A stretch of 64,000 nucleotides of DNA from Erythrobacter sp. F6033 (GTDB taxonomy: Bacteria; Pseudomonadota; Alphaproteobacteria; Sphingomonadales; Sphingomonadaceae): the NCBI RefSeq assembly GCF_023016005.1, contig NZ_JALKAZ010000001.1:434001-498000 (forward strand), written 5' to 3'. The translations under genes and the position numbers were made by a program. The notes beneath the pieces are model-generated. The model worked only from the letters and a program-made list of their open reading frames with translations. It was not told the origin of the DNA and made no database searches. Of this stretch, positions 33,882 to 42,500 are shown in pieces (within the stretch, counting starts at the first letter, position 1; every line of letters starts with the position of its first letter).

Positions 33882-34424
33882 ATGCGTATCCTCGCCTTTG
33901 CGGCCAGCAATTCATCGGTGTCGATCAATCAGCAGCTTGTTGCCTACGCCGCCAGCCTTGCTGAGGGCGCGGAGATCGAAATGCTCGACATTCACGATTA
34001 TGATATGCCGATCTATCGCCACGACCGCGAGGAAGAGAGCGGTATCCCTCAGCAGGCGCACGACTTTCTCGCAAAGGTCGGTTCGGCAGATGCGCTGATC
34101 ATTTCCTTTGCCGAGCATAACGGTATCTACACCGCCGCGTTCAAAAACCTGTTCGACTGGTGCAGCCGCGTGGGCCGCAATGTGTGGCAGGATAAACCGA
34201 TGGTGCTGCTCGCAACATCTCCCGGTGGGCGTGGAGGCAAAGGCGTGTTGGAGTTTGCGACAGGCCACATGCCGCGCTTTGGCGGCAATCTTGTAGGGTA
34301 TCTGTCTGTGCCGAGCTTTGGTGAGAATTTCGATACGGGCGCAGGCAAGCTGATCGAAGACACACTGAACACTCAGCTGCGCGGATTGATTGCAATGCTG
34401 GCTAATACGGTTGGTGAAGAATGA
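33882..34424 (+). CDS. NADPH-dependent FMN reductase family flavoprotein
   Basis: 180 residues of flavodoxin-like fold: Ala-Ala-Ser-Asn-Ser-Ser-Val-Ser at the FMN phosphate loop, Glu-His-Asn-Gly-Ile-Tyr-Thr-Ala-Ala-Phe-Lys-Asn-Leu-Phe-Asp-Trp, and Ala-Thr-Ser-Pro-Gly-Gly-Arg-Gly-Gly. The family reduces FMN or quinones and chromate-like acceptors using NAD(P)H. GGAGAG lies 7 bases before the ATG. The stop overlaps the next lipoprotein gene by ATGA. Confidence 0.9.
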   Translation: MRILAFAASNSSVSINQQLVAYAASLAEGAEIEMLDIHDYDMPIYRHDREEESGIPQQAHDFLAKVGSADALIISFAEHNGIYTAAFKNLFDWCSRVGRNVWQDKPMVLLATSPGGRGGKGVLEFATGHMPRFGGNLVGYLSVPSFGENFDTGAGKLIEDTLNTQLRGLIAMLANTVGEE

Positions 34425-34948
34425 AGACTATTTGCCTCGCCTTGGCCGGCACAATCAGCGCAGCCTCAATCGGTTGCTCAGGTTCTGAAGCCGCGCAGCC
34501 AAACGACGTTCCAACCCAGTCAGCCGATATCCATGCGGATCACGAGGCGGAACAGGCCGCGCGCGAGCTAAGGCGATTGATGGCAGCAGGCGAATTTTCC
34601 GCAGGCGCCGATTTGACCGATGATCCCGAATACTATCTGCGGCAGATAAACCGCGAACTGCAAACCTATGGTCTCGAAGAGACGAAAAAGCGTTGGCAGG
34701 CGGCATTGGATGATCGGAATATCCGGTCAATCAGCGAATCCGGCGATTACGCAATGATCCTTGTCGAGCGCCCTGACTCCGATTTTTCGCCGGTCGCATC
34801 GGAAATCTACAAGCGCGGTGCCGATGGCACATACAAGACCGTCATGCTGCCCGGCCCGGACATTCCATGTCCTCTGGTTCGCGAATACTTTGTTCAGAAA
34901 GGGGAGCCTGATGGAGAGGCTCCGTGTGTCAAAGTCGAAGCGGACTGA
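34421..34948 (+). CDS. Hypothetical lipoprotein
   Basis: 175 residues. The signal ends in Ser-Ile-Gly-Cys, followed by a polar, helix-rich body (Asp-His-Glu-Ala-Glu-Gln-Ala-Ala-Arg-Glu-Leu-Arg-Arg-Leu) and a C-terminal half with two cysteines. I recognise no family. The ATG overlaps the stop of the flavin reductase gene, so the two are co-translated. Confidence 0.65.
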   Translation: MKTICLALAGTISAASIGCSGSEAAQPNDVPTQSADIHADHEAEQAARELRRLMAAGEFSAGADLTDDPEYYLRQINRELQTYGLEETKKRWQAALDDRNIRSISESGDYAMILVERPDSDFSPVASEIYKRGADGTYKTVMLPGPDIPCPLVREYFVQKGEPDGEAPCVKVEAD

Positions 34949-34968
34949 CCGATTGAGTCGACCTTGAT

Positions 34969-35772
34969 TCAGGTGCCCGGCTTGCCGCGATTGATTGCGG
35001 CTATCGGATTGTCATTCCACCACGCCACATCTGTGAATGGCCGCGCGTCTATTTCGTGGGTCCAGCAATTCTTGGGTTGTTGCGCCAGGTGCCAGTATGT
35101 TTCGGCGAGTGCAGCCGGGTCGATCACTCCATCTTCGCCCTTCGCGGCTTTGTACGCCTCAAACTTGTCACCCAGCAATTTGCCCAGCGTGTCCGGCGCA
35201 TCGACCGATCCATCGACGACAATATGCGCGACATGGATGCCCTGCGGCGCAAATTCCGCGTTGAGCGTCTGGCAAAGCATCCGGCGGCCAGCCATCGCGG
35301 CAGCGTGGCTGTGCTGGCCCGAATTGCCGCGCACCGCAGCCGTGGCGGAGGTGACCAACAGGCTGCCTTTGCCGCGCTCCACCATCGCGGGCAGCATGGC
35401 ATGGGCAAGGCGGAACAGGCCGAATGTGCCAAGCCGCCAGCCCAGCTCGAATGTGCGGTGCGGTGTATCGGCCAGCGTCCGGTTTCCGATCTGTGCACCC
35501 AGATTATATAGCGCGCAGTCGATCGGGCCGATGTCGCGCTCTGTGCGCTCAATCAGCTCCTCTATCGTGCCGTCTTCCGATACGTTGAGCAAAGAGCCGG
35601 TCGCGCCGCCGCCAGCTTCCTCGATTTGGTTCACCAGCTTGGCGAGCCCGTCCTCATCAGAGCGCCGCGCCAGAACTGCGTGATAACCACCCGCCGCAAA
35701 GCGCGCGGCGGCATGTCCGCCAATTCCCGCACCTGCGCCGATGACGAGGAAAACTGGTCTGCGTGTGGTCAT
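34969..35772 (-). CDS. SDR-fold protein with substituted catalytic Tyr and Lys
   Basis: 267 residues from the ATG at 35772, with AAGGAC upstream. The Rossmann motif Gly-Ala-Gly-Ala-Gly-Ile-Gly (12-18) should still bind NAD(P), and Ser142 aligns with the SDR catalytic serine. At the Tyr-x-x-x-Lys position the sequence is His156-Ala-Ala-Ala-Met160. The Asn-Asn-Ala-Gly block is Tyr-Asn-Leu-Gly-Ala. Classical reductase activity is therefore doubtful. It could be a non-catalytic binding protein or use a different mechanism. The nearest reverse-strand gene, 30 bases upstream, is a periplasmic protein of unknown role. Confidence 0.8.
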   Translation of the reverse strand: MTTRRPVFLVIGAGAGIGGHAAARFAAGGYHAVLARRSDEDGLAKLVNQIEEAGGGATGSLLNVSEDGTIEELIERTERDIGPIDCALYNLGAQIGNRTLADTPHRTFELGWRLGTFGLFRLAHAMLPAMVERGKGSLLVTSATAAVRGNSGQHSHAAAMAGRRMLCQTLNAEFAPQGIHVAHIVVDGSVDAPDTLGKLLGDKFEAYKAAKGEDGVIDPAALAETYWHLAQQPKNCWTHEIDARPFTDVAWWNDNPIAAINRGKPGT

Positions 35773-35802
35773 CAATTGTCCTTTGCAGTCGTGCCGGAGG
35801 CG

Positions 35803-36885
35803 TCAATCCGCCCCATGATAGGGAAGGAGCAGCGGTCCTTTATACTCCCGCAGGCCGTTTTTGGCGACATCATCCATTTTCGAAATGACCCGCTCCTGAC
35901 AGTCTGCATCTCGGAGCAGTTTCAGCACATCTTCGTCCTTGCGATACGGGGCGAGGACACCCGGGAACAAAGGATCAAAAATCGAACATAGGCTGGAGTA
36001 GTCGCGCTCAAGTCCTATCCGCTCTTTCAGCGTTTCCAGCAGTGCCGCTTTCCGCCCGTCCTTTGCGAGCAGGTACATTCTAAACTCCAGATGATCCCGG
36101 TAGCCAAACCGAAATCCAAATGGCTCTTCGCGTACGAAATACAAATATCTCTCTGTCGCGCTTTCCGCGTAGTTCAGATCGCCTTTGCGAATGGCATCAA
36201 TGATCAGATTGCGGCTGTATTTGCTGAGAGGCAGGCCAACCTTGTCACCTGCTGGCCCATTGAGGAGCGACCACGCTGTCATGAAATCAGCTCGCGCTTC
36301 TTTCACGCGCCCAAGTTTCAGCAACACCTCGCCATATCTCCGGTGGGCGAAGCCGCGGCGGAAATCGTCGTACTTCATCAGATCGCCGCTGACATTTTCA
36401 ACCAGATCGCGAGCCACGGGGAGGGCAGCGTCCCAGTCTTCGAGTTTGACCAATGCCGAGAGCTTCACTTCAAGCAGCTTCGAGCGGAGATGCTCCTGCA
36501 GTGGCCAACGCGGTGTACCGATGAATGCCAGACCCTGATCGGCGTATTCTACGCCCTGCCGCTGGTTCGCAGCCATATCGCCGGTCGGCTCGCCTTGTGC
36601 GAAGCTGGCCAAGGTAAAGAGCTGTGCTGCGCGAAGAACGGGCCAGCATGTGACCGCAGTTTCATCGAGGTCCAAGTCATGCCGCGCACCGCAGCTCGAC
36701 ACGTCGTCACGCTGTTCCGGCGGTATCGTGTAATCGAGAATGGGTGGACGCGACCATTCGAGCAGCGTCTGCCCCTCTTTCGGCGGTTCGTCCGGATATG
36801 TCTGCTCGAATTGCGCGGCTGCGGGCGCTGCGAGGCACAGGCTGACAAACAGCGCTGTGCCCCGAAGTGATTTAAGCCATTTCAT
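35803..36885 (-). CDS. Periplasmic TPR-like protein, function unknown
   Basis: 360 residues. A signal peptide ends Ala-Pro-Ala-Ala-Ala-Gln. The mature part is largely helical with TPR-like pairs (for example Trp-Asp-Ala-Ala-Leu-Pro-Val-Ala and Gly-Arg-Val-Lys-Glu-Ala-Arg-Ala-Asp-Phe), and four cysteines may form disulfides. No family is recognised. It follows the PLP enzyme gene at 36894 by 8 bases on the same strand. Confidence 0.65.
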   Translation of the reverse strand: MKWLKSLRGTALFVSLCLAAPAAAQFEQTYPDEPPKEGQTLLEWSRPPILDYTIPPEQRDDVSSCGARHDLDLDETAVTCWPVLRAAQLFTLASFAQGEPTGDMAANQRQGVEYADQGLAFIGTPRWPLQEHLRSKLLEVKLSALVKLEDWDAALPVARDLVENVSGDLMKYDDFRRGFAHRRYGEVLLKLGRVKEARADFMTAWSLLNGPAGDKVGLPLSKYSRNLIIDAIRKGDLNYAESATERYLYFVREEPFGFRFGYRDHLEFRMYLLAKDGRKAALLETLKERIGLERDYSSLCSIFDPLFPGVLAPYRKDEDVLKLLRDADCQERVISKMDDVAKNGLREYKGPLLLPYHGAD

Positions 36886-36893
36886 GCATGCAG

Positions 36894-38210
36894 TTATACA
36901 TGCTCCAGAGCCTGCGCAAAGTCCGCGATCAGGTCGTCGGCATCTTCGATACCCACGCTGATCCGCACTAGATTGTCGGTGATGCCAAGGGCATCCTTGC
37001 GCTCTTGCGGAACGGATAGGTGGGTCATCGCAGCGGGGTGGCTGGCGAGTGTTTCTGTCCCGCCAAGGCTAACCGCGAGCTTGGCGATGGTAAGATTGTC
37101 CAGGAAGCGGAAGCTTTCTGCCTCACCGCCCTTGATAAACACGCTGAATGTGCTGCCTGCGCCTTTGCAGTGGCGATCATAGATGTCCTGCTGACGCGCA
37201 TCTTCGATCAGGCCGAGGTAGCCGAGCCCCTCAACTTTCGGATGGCTTTTCAGGAATGCGCAAACTTTAGTCGCGTTCTCACCTGCGCGCTGCATGCGCA
37301 GCTCGACAGTTTCCAATGAGCGCAGCAGCATCCACGCGGTGTTTGGATCTACGATCCCGCCCATTGTGTTGCGCAGAGCGCGAACCGGATCCATCCACTT
37401 CTTCGCGCCCGCAATCGAGCCAGCGACAAGATCGGAGTGGCCGCCGACATATTTGGTTAGCGAGTAGGCGACGATGTCCGCGCCATGATCCAGTGGGCGC
37501 TGCCAGAGCGGGCCGAGGAACGTGTTGTCGATCGCAATCGGGCAATCCCATTTCAGGTTTGCGTCGCGCGCCTCTTTTACCGCTTCGATATCCACTAAAG
37601 CGTTGGTTGGGTTGGCCGGGCTTTCGAGATAGATCATGGCGACTTTGCCGCCATTCTCGTTCGCCTGCTTCTTGGCGCGTTTCAGCACATCGTCGAGCTC
37701 CTCACGCGTCGCGCCAGCGGGGAAATCGACATAGGTCACGCCGAATTTGGACAGGAATTTCGCGACGAACCCTTCGGAGGCTGCATAGAGCGGGCCGGAA
37801 TGGACGATCACATCGCCCTGGCTGACATAGGCCATCATCAGGATGCAGATTGCGGTCATGCCGGATGAGAATGTCAGCGCGTCTTCCGCGCCGTCCCAAA
37901 CCGCCAGACGGTCTTCGAGGATTTCTTGGTTTGGCCCGTTGAAACGCGAATAGACGAGACCTTCCGCGCCGCCTGGACGCTTGCCCGTAATGCCTTCGAA
38001 ATGGCGCTTACCTGCCGCAGCATTCTCAAATGCGAAGGTGGAGGTGAGGAAGATAGGGGCTTTCAGCGATCCTTCGGACAAAGCCGGGTCATATCCGTGC
38101 CCCATCATCAGCGTTGATGGCTTCAATTCGCGGCCGCCAATGCTGGTCTTTTCAGGCTTCGGCTTGCGGCGCGGGGTTGGGGTGGCGATCGGGTCTATGG
38201 AGTCGGTCAT
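36894..38210 (-). CDS. Cys/Met-metabolism PLP enzyme (cystathionine gamma-synthase or methionine gamma-lyase type)
   Basis: 438 residues from the ATG at 38210. The Cys/Met PLP family is clear: Tyr-Ser-Arg-Phe-Asn-Gly-Pro-Asn, Phe-Ser-Ser-Gly-Met-Thr-Ala, Glu-Ser-Pro-Ala-Asn-Pro-Thr, Ile-Asp-Asn-Thr-Phe, and Tyr-Ser-Leu-Thr-Lys-Tyr-Val-Gly-Gly-His-Ser-Asp with the PLP lysine. It handles sulfur amino acids by gamma-replacement or elimination; sequence alone does not decide which. A basic Pro/Lys-rich head of about 25 residues is unusual. A leader hairpin upstream covers its ribosome binding site. Confidence 0.88.
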   Translation of the reverse strand: MTDSIDPIATPTPRRKPKPEKTSIGGRELKPSTLMMGHGYDPALSEGSLKAPIFLTSTFAFENAAAGKRHFEGITGKRPGGAEGLVYSRFNGPNQEILEDRLAVWDGAEDALTFSSGMTAICILMMAYVSQGDVIVHSGPLYAASEGFVAKFLSKFGVTYVDFPAGATREELDDVLKRAKKQANENGGKVAMIYLESPANPTNALVDIEAVKEARDANLKWDCPIAIDNTFLGPLWQRPLDHGADIVAYSLTKYVGGHSDLVAGSIAGAKKWMDPVRALRNTMGGIVDPNTAWMLLRSLETVELRMQRAGENATKVCAFLKSHPKVEGLGYLGLIEDARQQDIYDRHCKGAGSTFSVFIKGGEAESFRFLDNLTIAKLAVSLGGTETLASHPAAMTHLSVPQERKDALGITDNLVRISVGIEDADDLIADFAQALEHV

Positions 38211-38386
38211 ACCGAGATCCTTCCTGTTGAACGCTCCCAGGAAGGCAGGAGCCAATTGGTTGGCCCGTGGGCACCCGCTTCTAACCTCCGCAGAAGCGCT
38301 TCTCCCCCGAGCCGTGCAATGGCCAGAGAGTTACCGCCGACTAGTTTCGTTTGCAACCGGTTCTGGTGCGACTTTCCGCAATCTGA
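38211..38386 (-). promoter_or_regulatory. Structured 5' leader with a hairpin that covers the ribosome binding site
   Basis: The 176-base gap before the PLP enzyme contains a perfect 8-bp stem (CAGGAAGG at 38219-38226 on the reverse strand with CCTTCCTG at 38238-38245, 11-base loop). The inner arm contains the AGGAAGGA Shine-Dalgarno, 7 bases from the ATG. A second stem (38276-38282 with 38292-38298, 7 bp, 9-base loop) lies upstream. A switch that opens or closes the ribosome site would explain this arrangement. It does not match the SAM riboswitch classes I can recall, so the ligand and even the regulation are open. Confidence 0.45.
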
Positions 38387-39820
38387 TCAGACGAACGCTG
38401 CGATTGCCCAAACCACGCCGACGATCAGGAACACGCCGACGATATCAAGCACAAACCCTGCGCCAACCATTCGCTCTATTCTGATGCGTTCGGTGCTCCA
38501 TGCAATTGCGTTCGGGCCGGTGCCTGCGGGCAGCATAAAGCCCCAACTGGCGGCGAGGGCGGCTGGGATGGCCAGCAACACAGGATCAGCCCCCAGCGCC
38601 ACGATCAGCGCAGCAACCACCGGAATGATACCAGTGGCGGTTGCGACATTGCTGGCAAATTCGGTGATCACGATGATCATCGCAACAACGCACAGTGCGA
38701 CGACGAACAAAGGTAGGCTTTCCAGCGGCAGCAAAGCCTCGCCCAGCCATGTGGCGAGGCCTGAAGCCTGCATTCCGGCGGCAAGCGCCAATCCGCCTCC
38801 GAACATCATTATGACGCCCCACGGCGCGCGATTGGCTTCTTTCCAATTGAGCAGCGGACGGCCCGTGCCATCGGGCAACAGGAACAATGCGAGGCTGGCG
38901 ATGATGGCAATGGTGCCGTTGGTCCACGATCCGTCCGGCAAGAATGGGCGCACCCATTGCACCGTCATCCACGCGAAGAAGGTGAGCGCAACAATCGGGA
39001 TCAGTCGCTTTTCTGCGCTGCTCCAAGCGGAATGCGTATCAATGGCTTTACGCGCCGCGGCGACATCAAAAGGGTGGTCGGCGACGCGTTGAAATTTGGC
39101 GATGATAAAGGCGGCGAGCGGGACTCCGATGATAACAATCGGAAGGCCATAAAGCGTCCATTGCGCAAAAGTGATCTCCATCCCGATCATTGTGTCGAGC
39201 AAGCCGACAGCGATGGCGTTGGTGGGGGAGCCGACAATCGTTCCCAGCCCGCCAATCGAGGCTGCGAAGGCGATGCCCATCGGTAACGCGCCAGATAGAC
39301 CCTCCTTGTTCAAGACCTCTGCTGGCGAGGCGGTGGCCGATAATCCTTCGCCGCCTGCAAGGACAGCTAGGGCCATCGGCATCATGATTAGCGCGGTCGA
39401 TGTGTTAGAGATCAACATCGAAAGCAGCGCGGCAGAGATCATAAAGGCGAGCAGCAATTGGGTTTGACCGCCGCCGCTGCCGACGACGCGCAGGATCGCG
39501 AGGCTCAACCGTTTGTGCAGGCCAGTTCGCTCAATCGCGAGCGCCAGAAACGCGCCCCCGAGCAATAGGAACAGGATGGGCGAGTAATATGTGCTGGCGA
39601 CATCTCTCGCGCTGGAAACACCGCTGAAAGGCAGGATTACAAACGGGAGCAATGCCGTTCCGGTGAGAGGGATGGCCTCTGTCATCCACCATGTCGCCAT
39701 CCAAACGACCAGCCCGGCAACCAGCCAAGCGCCTGCGGGCATCCCAGCTGGTGGAGCGGTCAACACCGTCATTGCAAAGATAAGAGGGCCGAGAAACAGG
39801 CCGATCCGCTGAGCAGTCAT
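38387..39820 (-). CDS. SLC13/DASS family sodium-dicarboxylate or sulfate symporter
   Basis: 477 residues, about 11-12 helices. Both family motifs are present: Ser-Asn-Thr-Ser-Thr-Ala in the first half and Ser-Asn-Val-Ala-Thr-Ala-Thr-Gly in the second half, the sites of sodium and carboxylate binding. Thr-Glu-Ala-Ile-Pro-Leu near the start is also typical. It imports di- or tricarboxylates or sulfate with sodium. The structured leader and PLP-enzyme gene follow it on the same strand. Confidence 0.9.
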   Translation of the reverse strand: MTAQRIGLFLGPLIFAMTVLTAPPAGMPAGAWLVAGLVVWMATWWMTEAIPLTGTALLPFVILPFSGVSSARDVASTYYSPILFLLLGGAFLALAIERTGLHKRLSLAILRVVGSGGGQTQLLLAFMISAALLSMLISNTSTALIMMPMALAVLAGGEGLSATASPAEVLNKEGLSGALPMGIAFAASIGGLGTIVGSPTNAIAVGLLDTMIGMEITFAQWTLYGLPIVIIGVPLAAFIIAKFQRVADHPFDVAAARKAIDTHSAWSSAEKRLIPIVALTFFAWMTVQWVRPFLPDGSWTNGTIAIIASLALFLLPDGTGRPLLNWKEANRAPWGVIMMFGGGLALAAGMQASGLATWLGEALLPLESLPLFVVALCVVAMIIVITEFASNVATATGIIPVVAALIVALGADPVLLAIPAALAASWGFMLPAGTGPNAIAWSTERIRIERMVGAGFVLDIVGVFLIVGVVWAIAAFV

Positions 39821-39914
39821 GTCTATTGTGCGCCCCTCTTTGTGCAGGCGCTATATTCGCGGCAGTCCAGCGCGGTGTCCAGTGCGGGCGCAGAAACGCC
39901 CGCACAATTTCACC

Positions 39915-41105
39915 CTATTCGACCTCTTTTTCTTCGCCGCCAATTTCGCCATCGCCATAGATCACCATGCCGGTGCGGATCCCGCGCTTATTCGCTTTTG
40001 TCAGTTTGTTCTGGCGTTCTGTAATAAGGCGCTGGATCGACATGCTGATCGGTGAATTGGCGTTCAGCGCACTGCGCGGCGTGTAAGAACGAAACACGCG
40101 GTCTCCACCTGCTGGATCGGTGGCCGTACCGAAATTGAAGAACCCGGGCGCTTTCTCCCCGCGCGTCAGATCGGCGAGATCGGTTTCATACGCATTATAG
40201 TGCGTTTTATCAGTGCTTTCGATCAATCCGCGCACATCGTCACCGGCGAACTGGCCAAGATGACTACGCAATTGATCGAAATCGCCAAAGTAGAACGGCG
40301 CGGCTTCTTGATAGATTTTCGAAACGCGCAGCGCGCCGCCGAATTTTTCAACGCCGCGCAGGGAATTCACAAACTCCTCGGCTGACAGGGCAAGCAGTGC
40401 ATCGACATTTTGGCTGTTATAGGCCAGCCGCTGGATCGACGGCCCGCCAATTTCCCCGCGCCAAAAACCGTAGATCACTTTGGGATCACGCCAATTCGCA
40501 AAGACAATGCCTTCGCGGATGTCGCGCGGGCTCAGAGCAACACCTTTGACCGAAACAAGCTTGGCATCATCGAGTGCGGCACTGTTCGGGCCAAATCGTC
40601 TCGTTCGCGGCTCGCTGAGCGGATAGGCCCCCGCGAGCGCTTCGATCATGGCTACGTTGTGGAGGTTGATCCAATACGCCAACTGCTCGTTGCGCGGTAA
40701 ACTTGCGATGTCCAGCTGGGTGCCGATGCGTTCCAGATCCATCCGATATTCGGTGAGTGATGCGCGAACGCTATCGTCAAAGAAACTGAACGCGACCCGG
40801 TTTCCTTCGAGACGATAACGGGAATCGTGGCCGTAAATGCGCCGGCTGCCAGTGAACGGTTCAACCCGCGGCGCGCCTTCACGTAAGGATGGCCCCATCG
40901 GGATAACAAACCAGCCGAGGGCTTCGTCCCAATGTGCGTAGTCAATTCTGTGATCGGTACTGATCGATGTAGGGGTAAACTGCTCGACACCGCCGAGCGA
41001 TGCTTTGCTGCTGCGCGGTTCAAAACTGTCTGAGTTGTTCTCAGCCGCAATTGGCGCGGCAAGCGATGAAAAGGCGAGGGCAGCGGCTACCGAACGAAAT
41101 TGCAT
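39915..41105 (-). CDS. Secreted DUF547 protein, tandem copy 1
   Basis: 396 residues from the ATG at 41105 with GGGAG upstream. A signal peptide ends Ala-Ala-Pro-Ile-Ala-Ala-Glu. DUF547 features: Ser-Leu-Pro-Arg-Asn-Glu-Gln-Leu-Ala-Tyr-Trp-Ile-Asn-Leu-His-Asn-Val-Ala, Leu-Ser-Pro-Arg-Asp-Ile-Arg-Glu, and Val-Ile-Tyr-Gly-Phe-Trp-Arg-Gly-Glu-Ile-Gly-Gly-Pro-Ser. It ends Glu-Lys-Glu-Val-Glu. The family is found from bacteria to plants without known activity. It is the most divergent of the three copies here at its C-terminus. Confidence 0.88.
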   Translation of the reverse strand: MQFRSVAAALAFSSLAAPIAAENNSDSFEPRSSKASLGGVEQFTPTSISTDHRIDYAHWDEALGWFVIPMGPSLREGAPRVEPFTGSRRIYGHDSRYRLEGNRVAFSFFDDSVRASLTEYRMDLERIGTQLDIASLPRNEQLAYWINLHNVAMIEALAGAYPLSEPRTRRFGPNSAALDDAKLVSVKGVALSPRDIREGIVFANWRDPKVIYGFWRGEIGGPSIQRLAYNSQNVDALLALSAEEFVNSLRGVEKFGGALRVSKIYQEAAPFYFGDFDQLRSHLGQFAGDDVRGLIESTDKTHYNAYETDLADLTRGEKAPGFFNFGTATDPAGGDRVFRSYTPRSALNANSPISMSIQRLITERQNKLTKANKRGIRTGMVIYGDGEIGGEEKEVE

Positions 41106-41213
41106 TGCGTTTCTCCCACTATGACAGATCATGCCCTCCGCTTGGTGTGCATTGGGTGGCTGCTGTTGTGTAACACATGGCCGGAACTGGGCAAAAGCCT
41201 TTGCCCGGCGGCG

Positions 41214-42350
41214 CTATTCGACTTCACCCTTATTGGGATCGTCTCCCGGCAGAATGATATTGCTGAACGTTACGGTGCCGGTCCGCAGGCCTTTGCGTTC
41301 AATATATTGCAGTTTCTGGGCACGCTGATTGAGCAGGTTGATAATGCCCTGGTTCAATTTCCCGTTGGAGAAGAACGAATTGAGCCGCGCTCCGCCCGAA
41401 AGATCGGCAATATCATGCTCTCGCAAGGAAGCTTCTACGGTGCTTGTGGCGTTCACCCGTTCCAGCACCTCGCCTTCGACGTGAGATAAGAGATGCGCTC
41501 GCAAATCCGCTTCGAAATTCGGGAAGTAATAGGGCGCGGCTTCGAGATAGAGCCTTGAGACATGCAAGGTCTTTCCGCGTTTCTCCACGCCGCGGCGCGA
41601 ATTGGCGAATTCCTTCGCCGCGCGGTCCAGCTGGTCTGATAGCTTGTTGCCTTCAAACGCCCGACGCTGAATTGCCGGGCCGCCAATCTCGCCATGCCAG
41701 AAGCCGTAAATAACCTTTGCATTTGACCAGTTGGGATAGACTATGCGGGTGCGGATGTCTTTTGGTGACAAGGCAACGCCTTCAACCGTGATGAATTTTG
41801 CCTCATCAAGAGGTACGCCGTCGATCTCAATTGTACGTGGTTGACGAACGGGCCAAGCTTTTGCGACCTGTTCAACCATCGCGACATTGTGAAGGTTCAA
41901 CCAGAATGCGAGCTGTTCGTTGCGCGGGATCGATTGGATGTCGAGGCCATCTGCTACACGTTCCAGATCCTCGCGATATTCTGTGAAACTGGCGATGATA
42001 TTGGGGGGCATGAACGAAAAGCCCATCATTGCCCCATCAAGACGATACATCGAATTGTGCCCAGCGCGCTGACGGGTGCCGAGCGTGCTTGGCACTTCAA
42101 ATGGTTTCTTGCGAAGGGGTGGGCCCATCGAAATGACGAAACTGTTAAGCGCAGACGTCCAGATCGAATAGTCGATCCGGTGTTCAACTCTGTCATCATT
42201 AGGGACAAATGTCGCGATCGGTTCTGCCGCCGCCTGCACCGCGCCGATGTCAGACTGCGCGAATGCTGGCATGGCGGAGAGGCATAGAGCCACACCGGCG
42301 AGTGTGCCGTGAAGAGCTGTTCTGTATATATTTGTCATCGGCCCCACCAT
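41214..42350 (-). CDS. Secreted DUF547 protein, tandem copy 2
   Basis: 378 residues from the ATG at 42350, which has AAGGGG 3-4 bases upstream; an ATG at 42338 is also possible. The signal ends Ala-Phe-Ala-Gln. It has the same DUF547 core as its neighbours: Arg-Asn-Glu-Gln-Leu-Ala-Phe-Trp-Leu-Asn-Leu-His-Asn-Val-Ala and Tyr-Gly-Phe-Trp-His-Gly-Glu-Ile-Gly-Gly-Pro. It ends Lys-Gly-Glu-Val-Glu after a Thr-Val-Thr-Phe-Ser-Asn-Ile-Ile-Leu-Pro-Gly-Asp block shared with copy 3. A hairpin upstream (42421) separates it from copy 3. Confidence 0.88.
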   Translation of the reverse strand: MVGPMTNIYRTALHGTLAGVALCLSAMPAFAQSDIGAVQAAAEPIATFVPNDDRVEHRIDYSIWTSALNSFVISMGPPLRKKPFEVPSTLGTRQRAGHNSMYRLDGAMMGFSFMPPNIIASFTEYREDLERVADGLDIQSIPRNEQLAFWLNLHNVAMVEQVAKAWPVRQPRTIEIDGVPLDEAKFITVEGVALSPKDIRTRIVYPNWSNAKVIYGFWHGEIGGPAIQRRAFEGNKLSDQLDRAAKEFANSRRGVEKRGKTLHVSRLYLEAAPYYFPNFEADLRAHLLSHVEGEVLERVNATSTVEASLREHDIADLSGGARLNSFFSNGKLNQGIINLLNQRAQKLQYIERKGLRTGTVTFSNIILPGDDPNKGEVE

Positions 42351-42420
42351 CTGCCCCCTTATCCAGCTGTTTATACGATGAAACGCGCTTCCATAACCCA
42401 TGATGAATTGCGCAAATGAA

Positions 42421-42450
42421 AAGACCGTCAGAATTGCTCCTGACGGTCTT
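42421..42450 (-). terminator. Probable terminator after DUF547 copy 3
   Basis: A perfect 11-bp stem (42421-42431 with 42440-42450) with an 8-base loop lies 50 bases past the copy-3 stop. Read on the reverse strand it is followed by a T-rich TTCATTTG, so it is a moderate intrinsic terminator. Confidence 0.7.
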
Positions 42451-42500
42451 GATATTGCCGGCCTCACAGGGCGAGACTGGCCTAGATTTATGGCCGTGCC

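Noticed and set aside
38211..38386. SAM-II, SAM-I or SAH riboswitch upstream of the PLP enzyme
   Set aside because: I could not match the conserved core sequences of these classes by eye; only the generic hairpin leader is reported.
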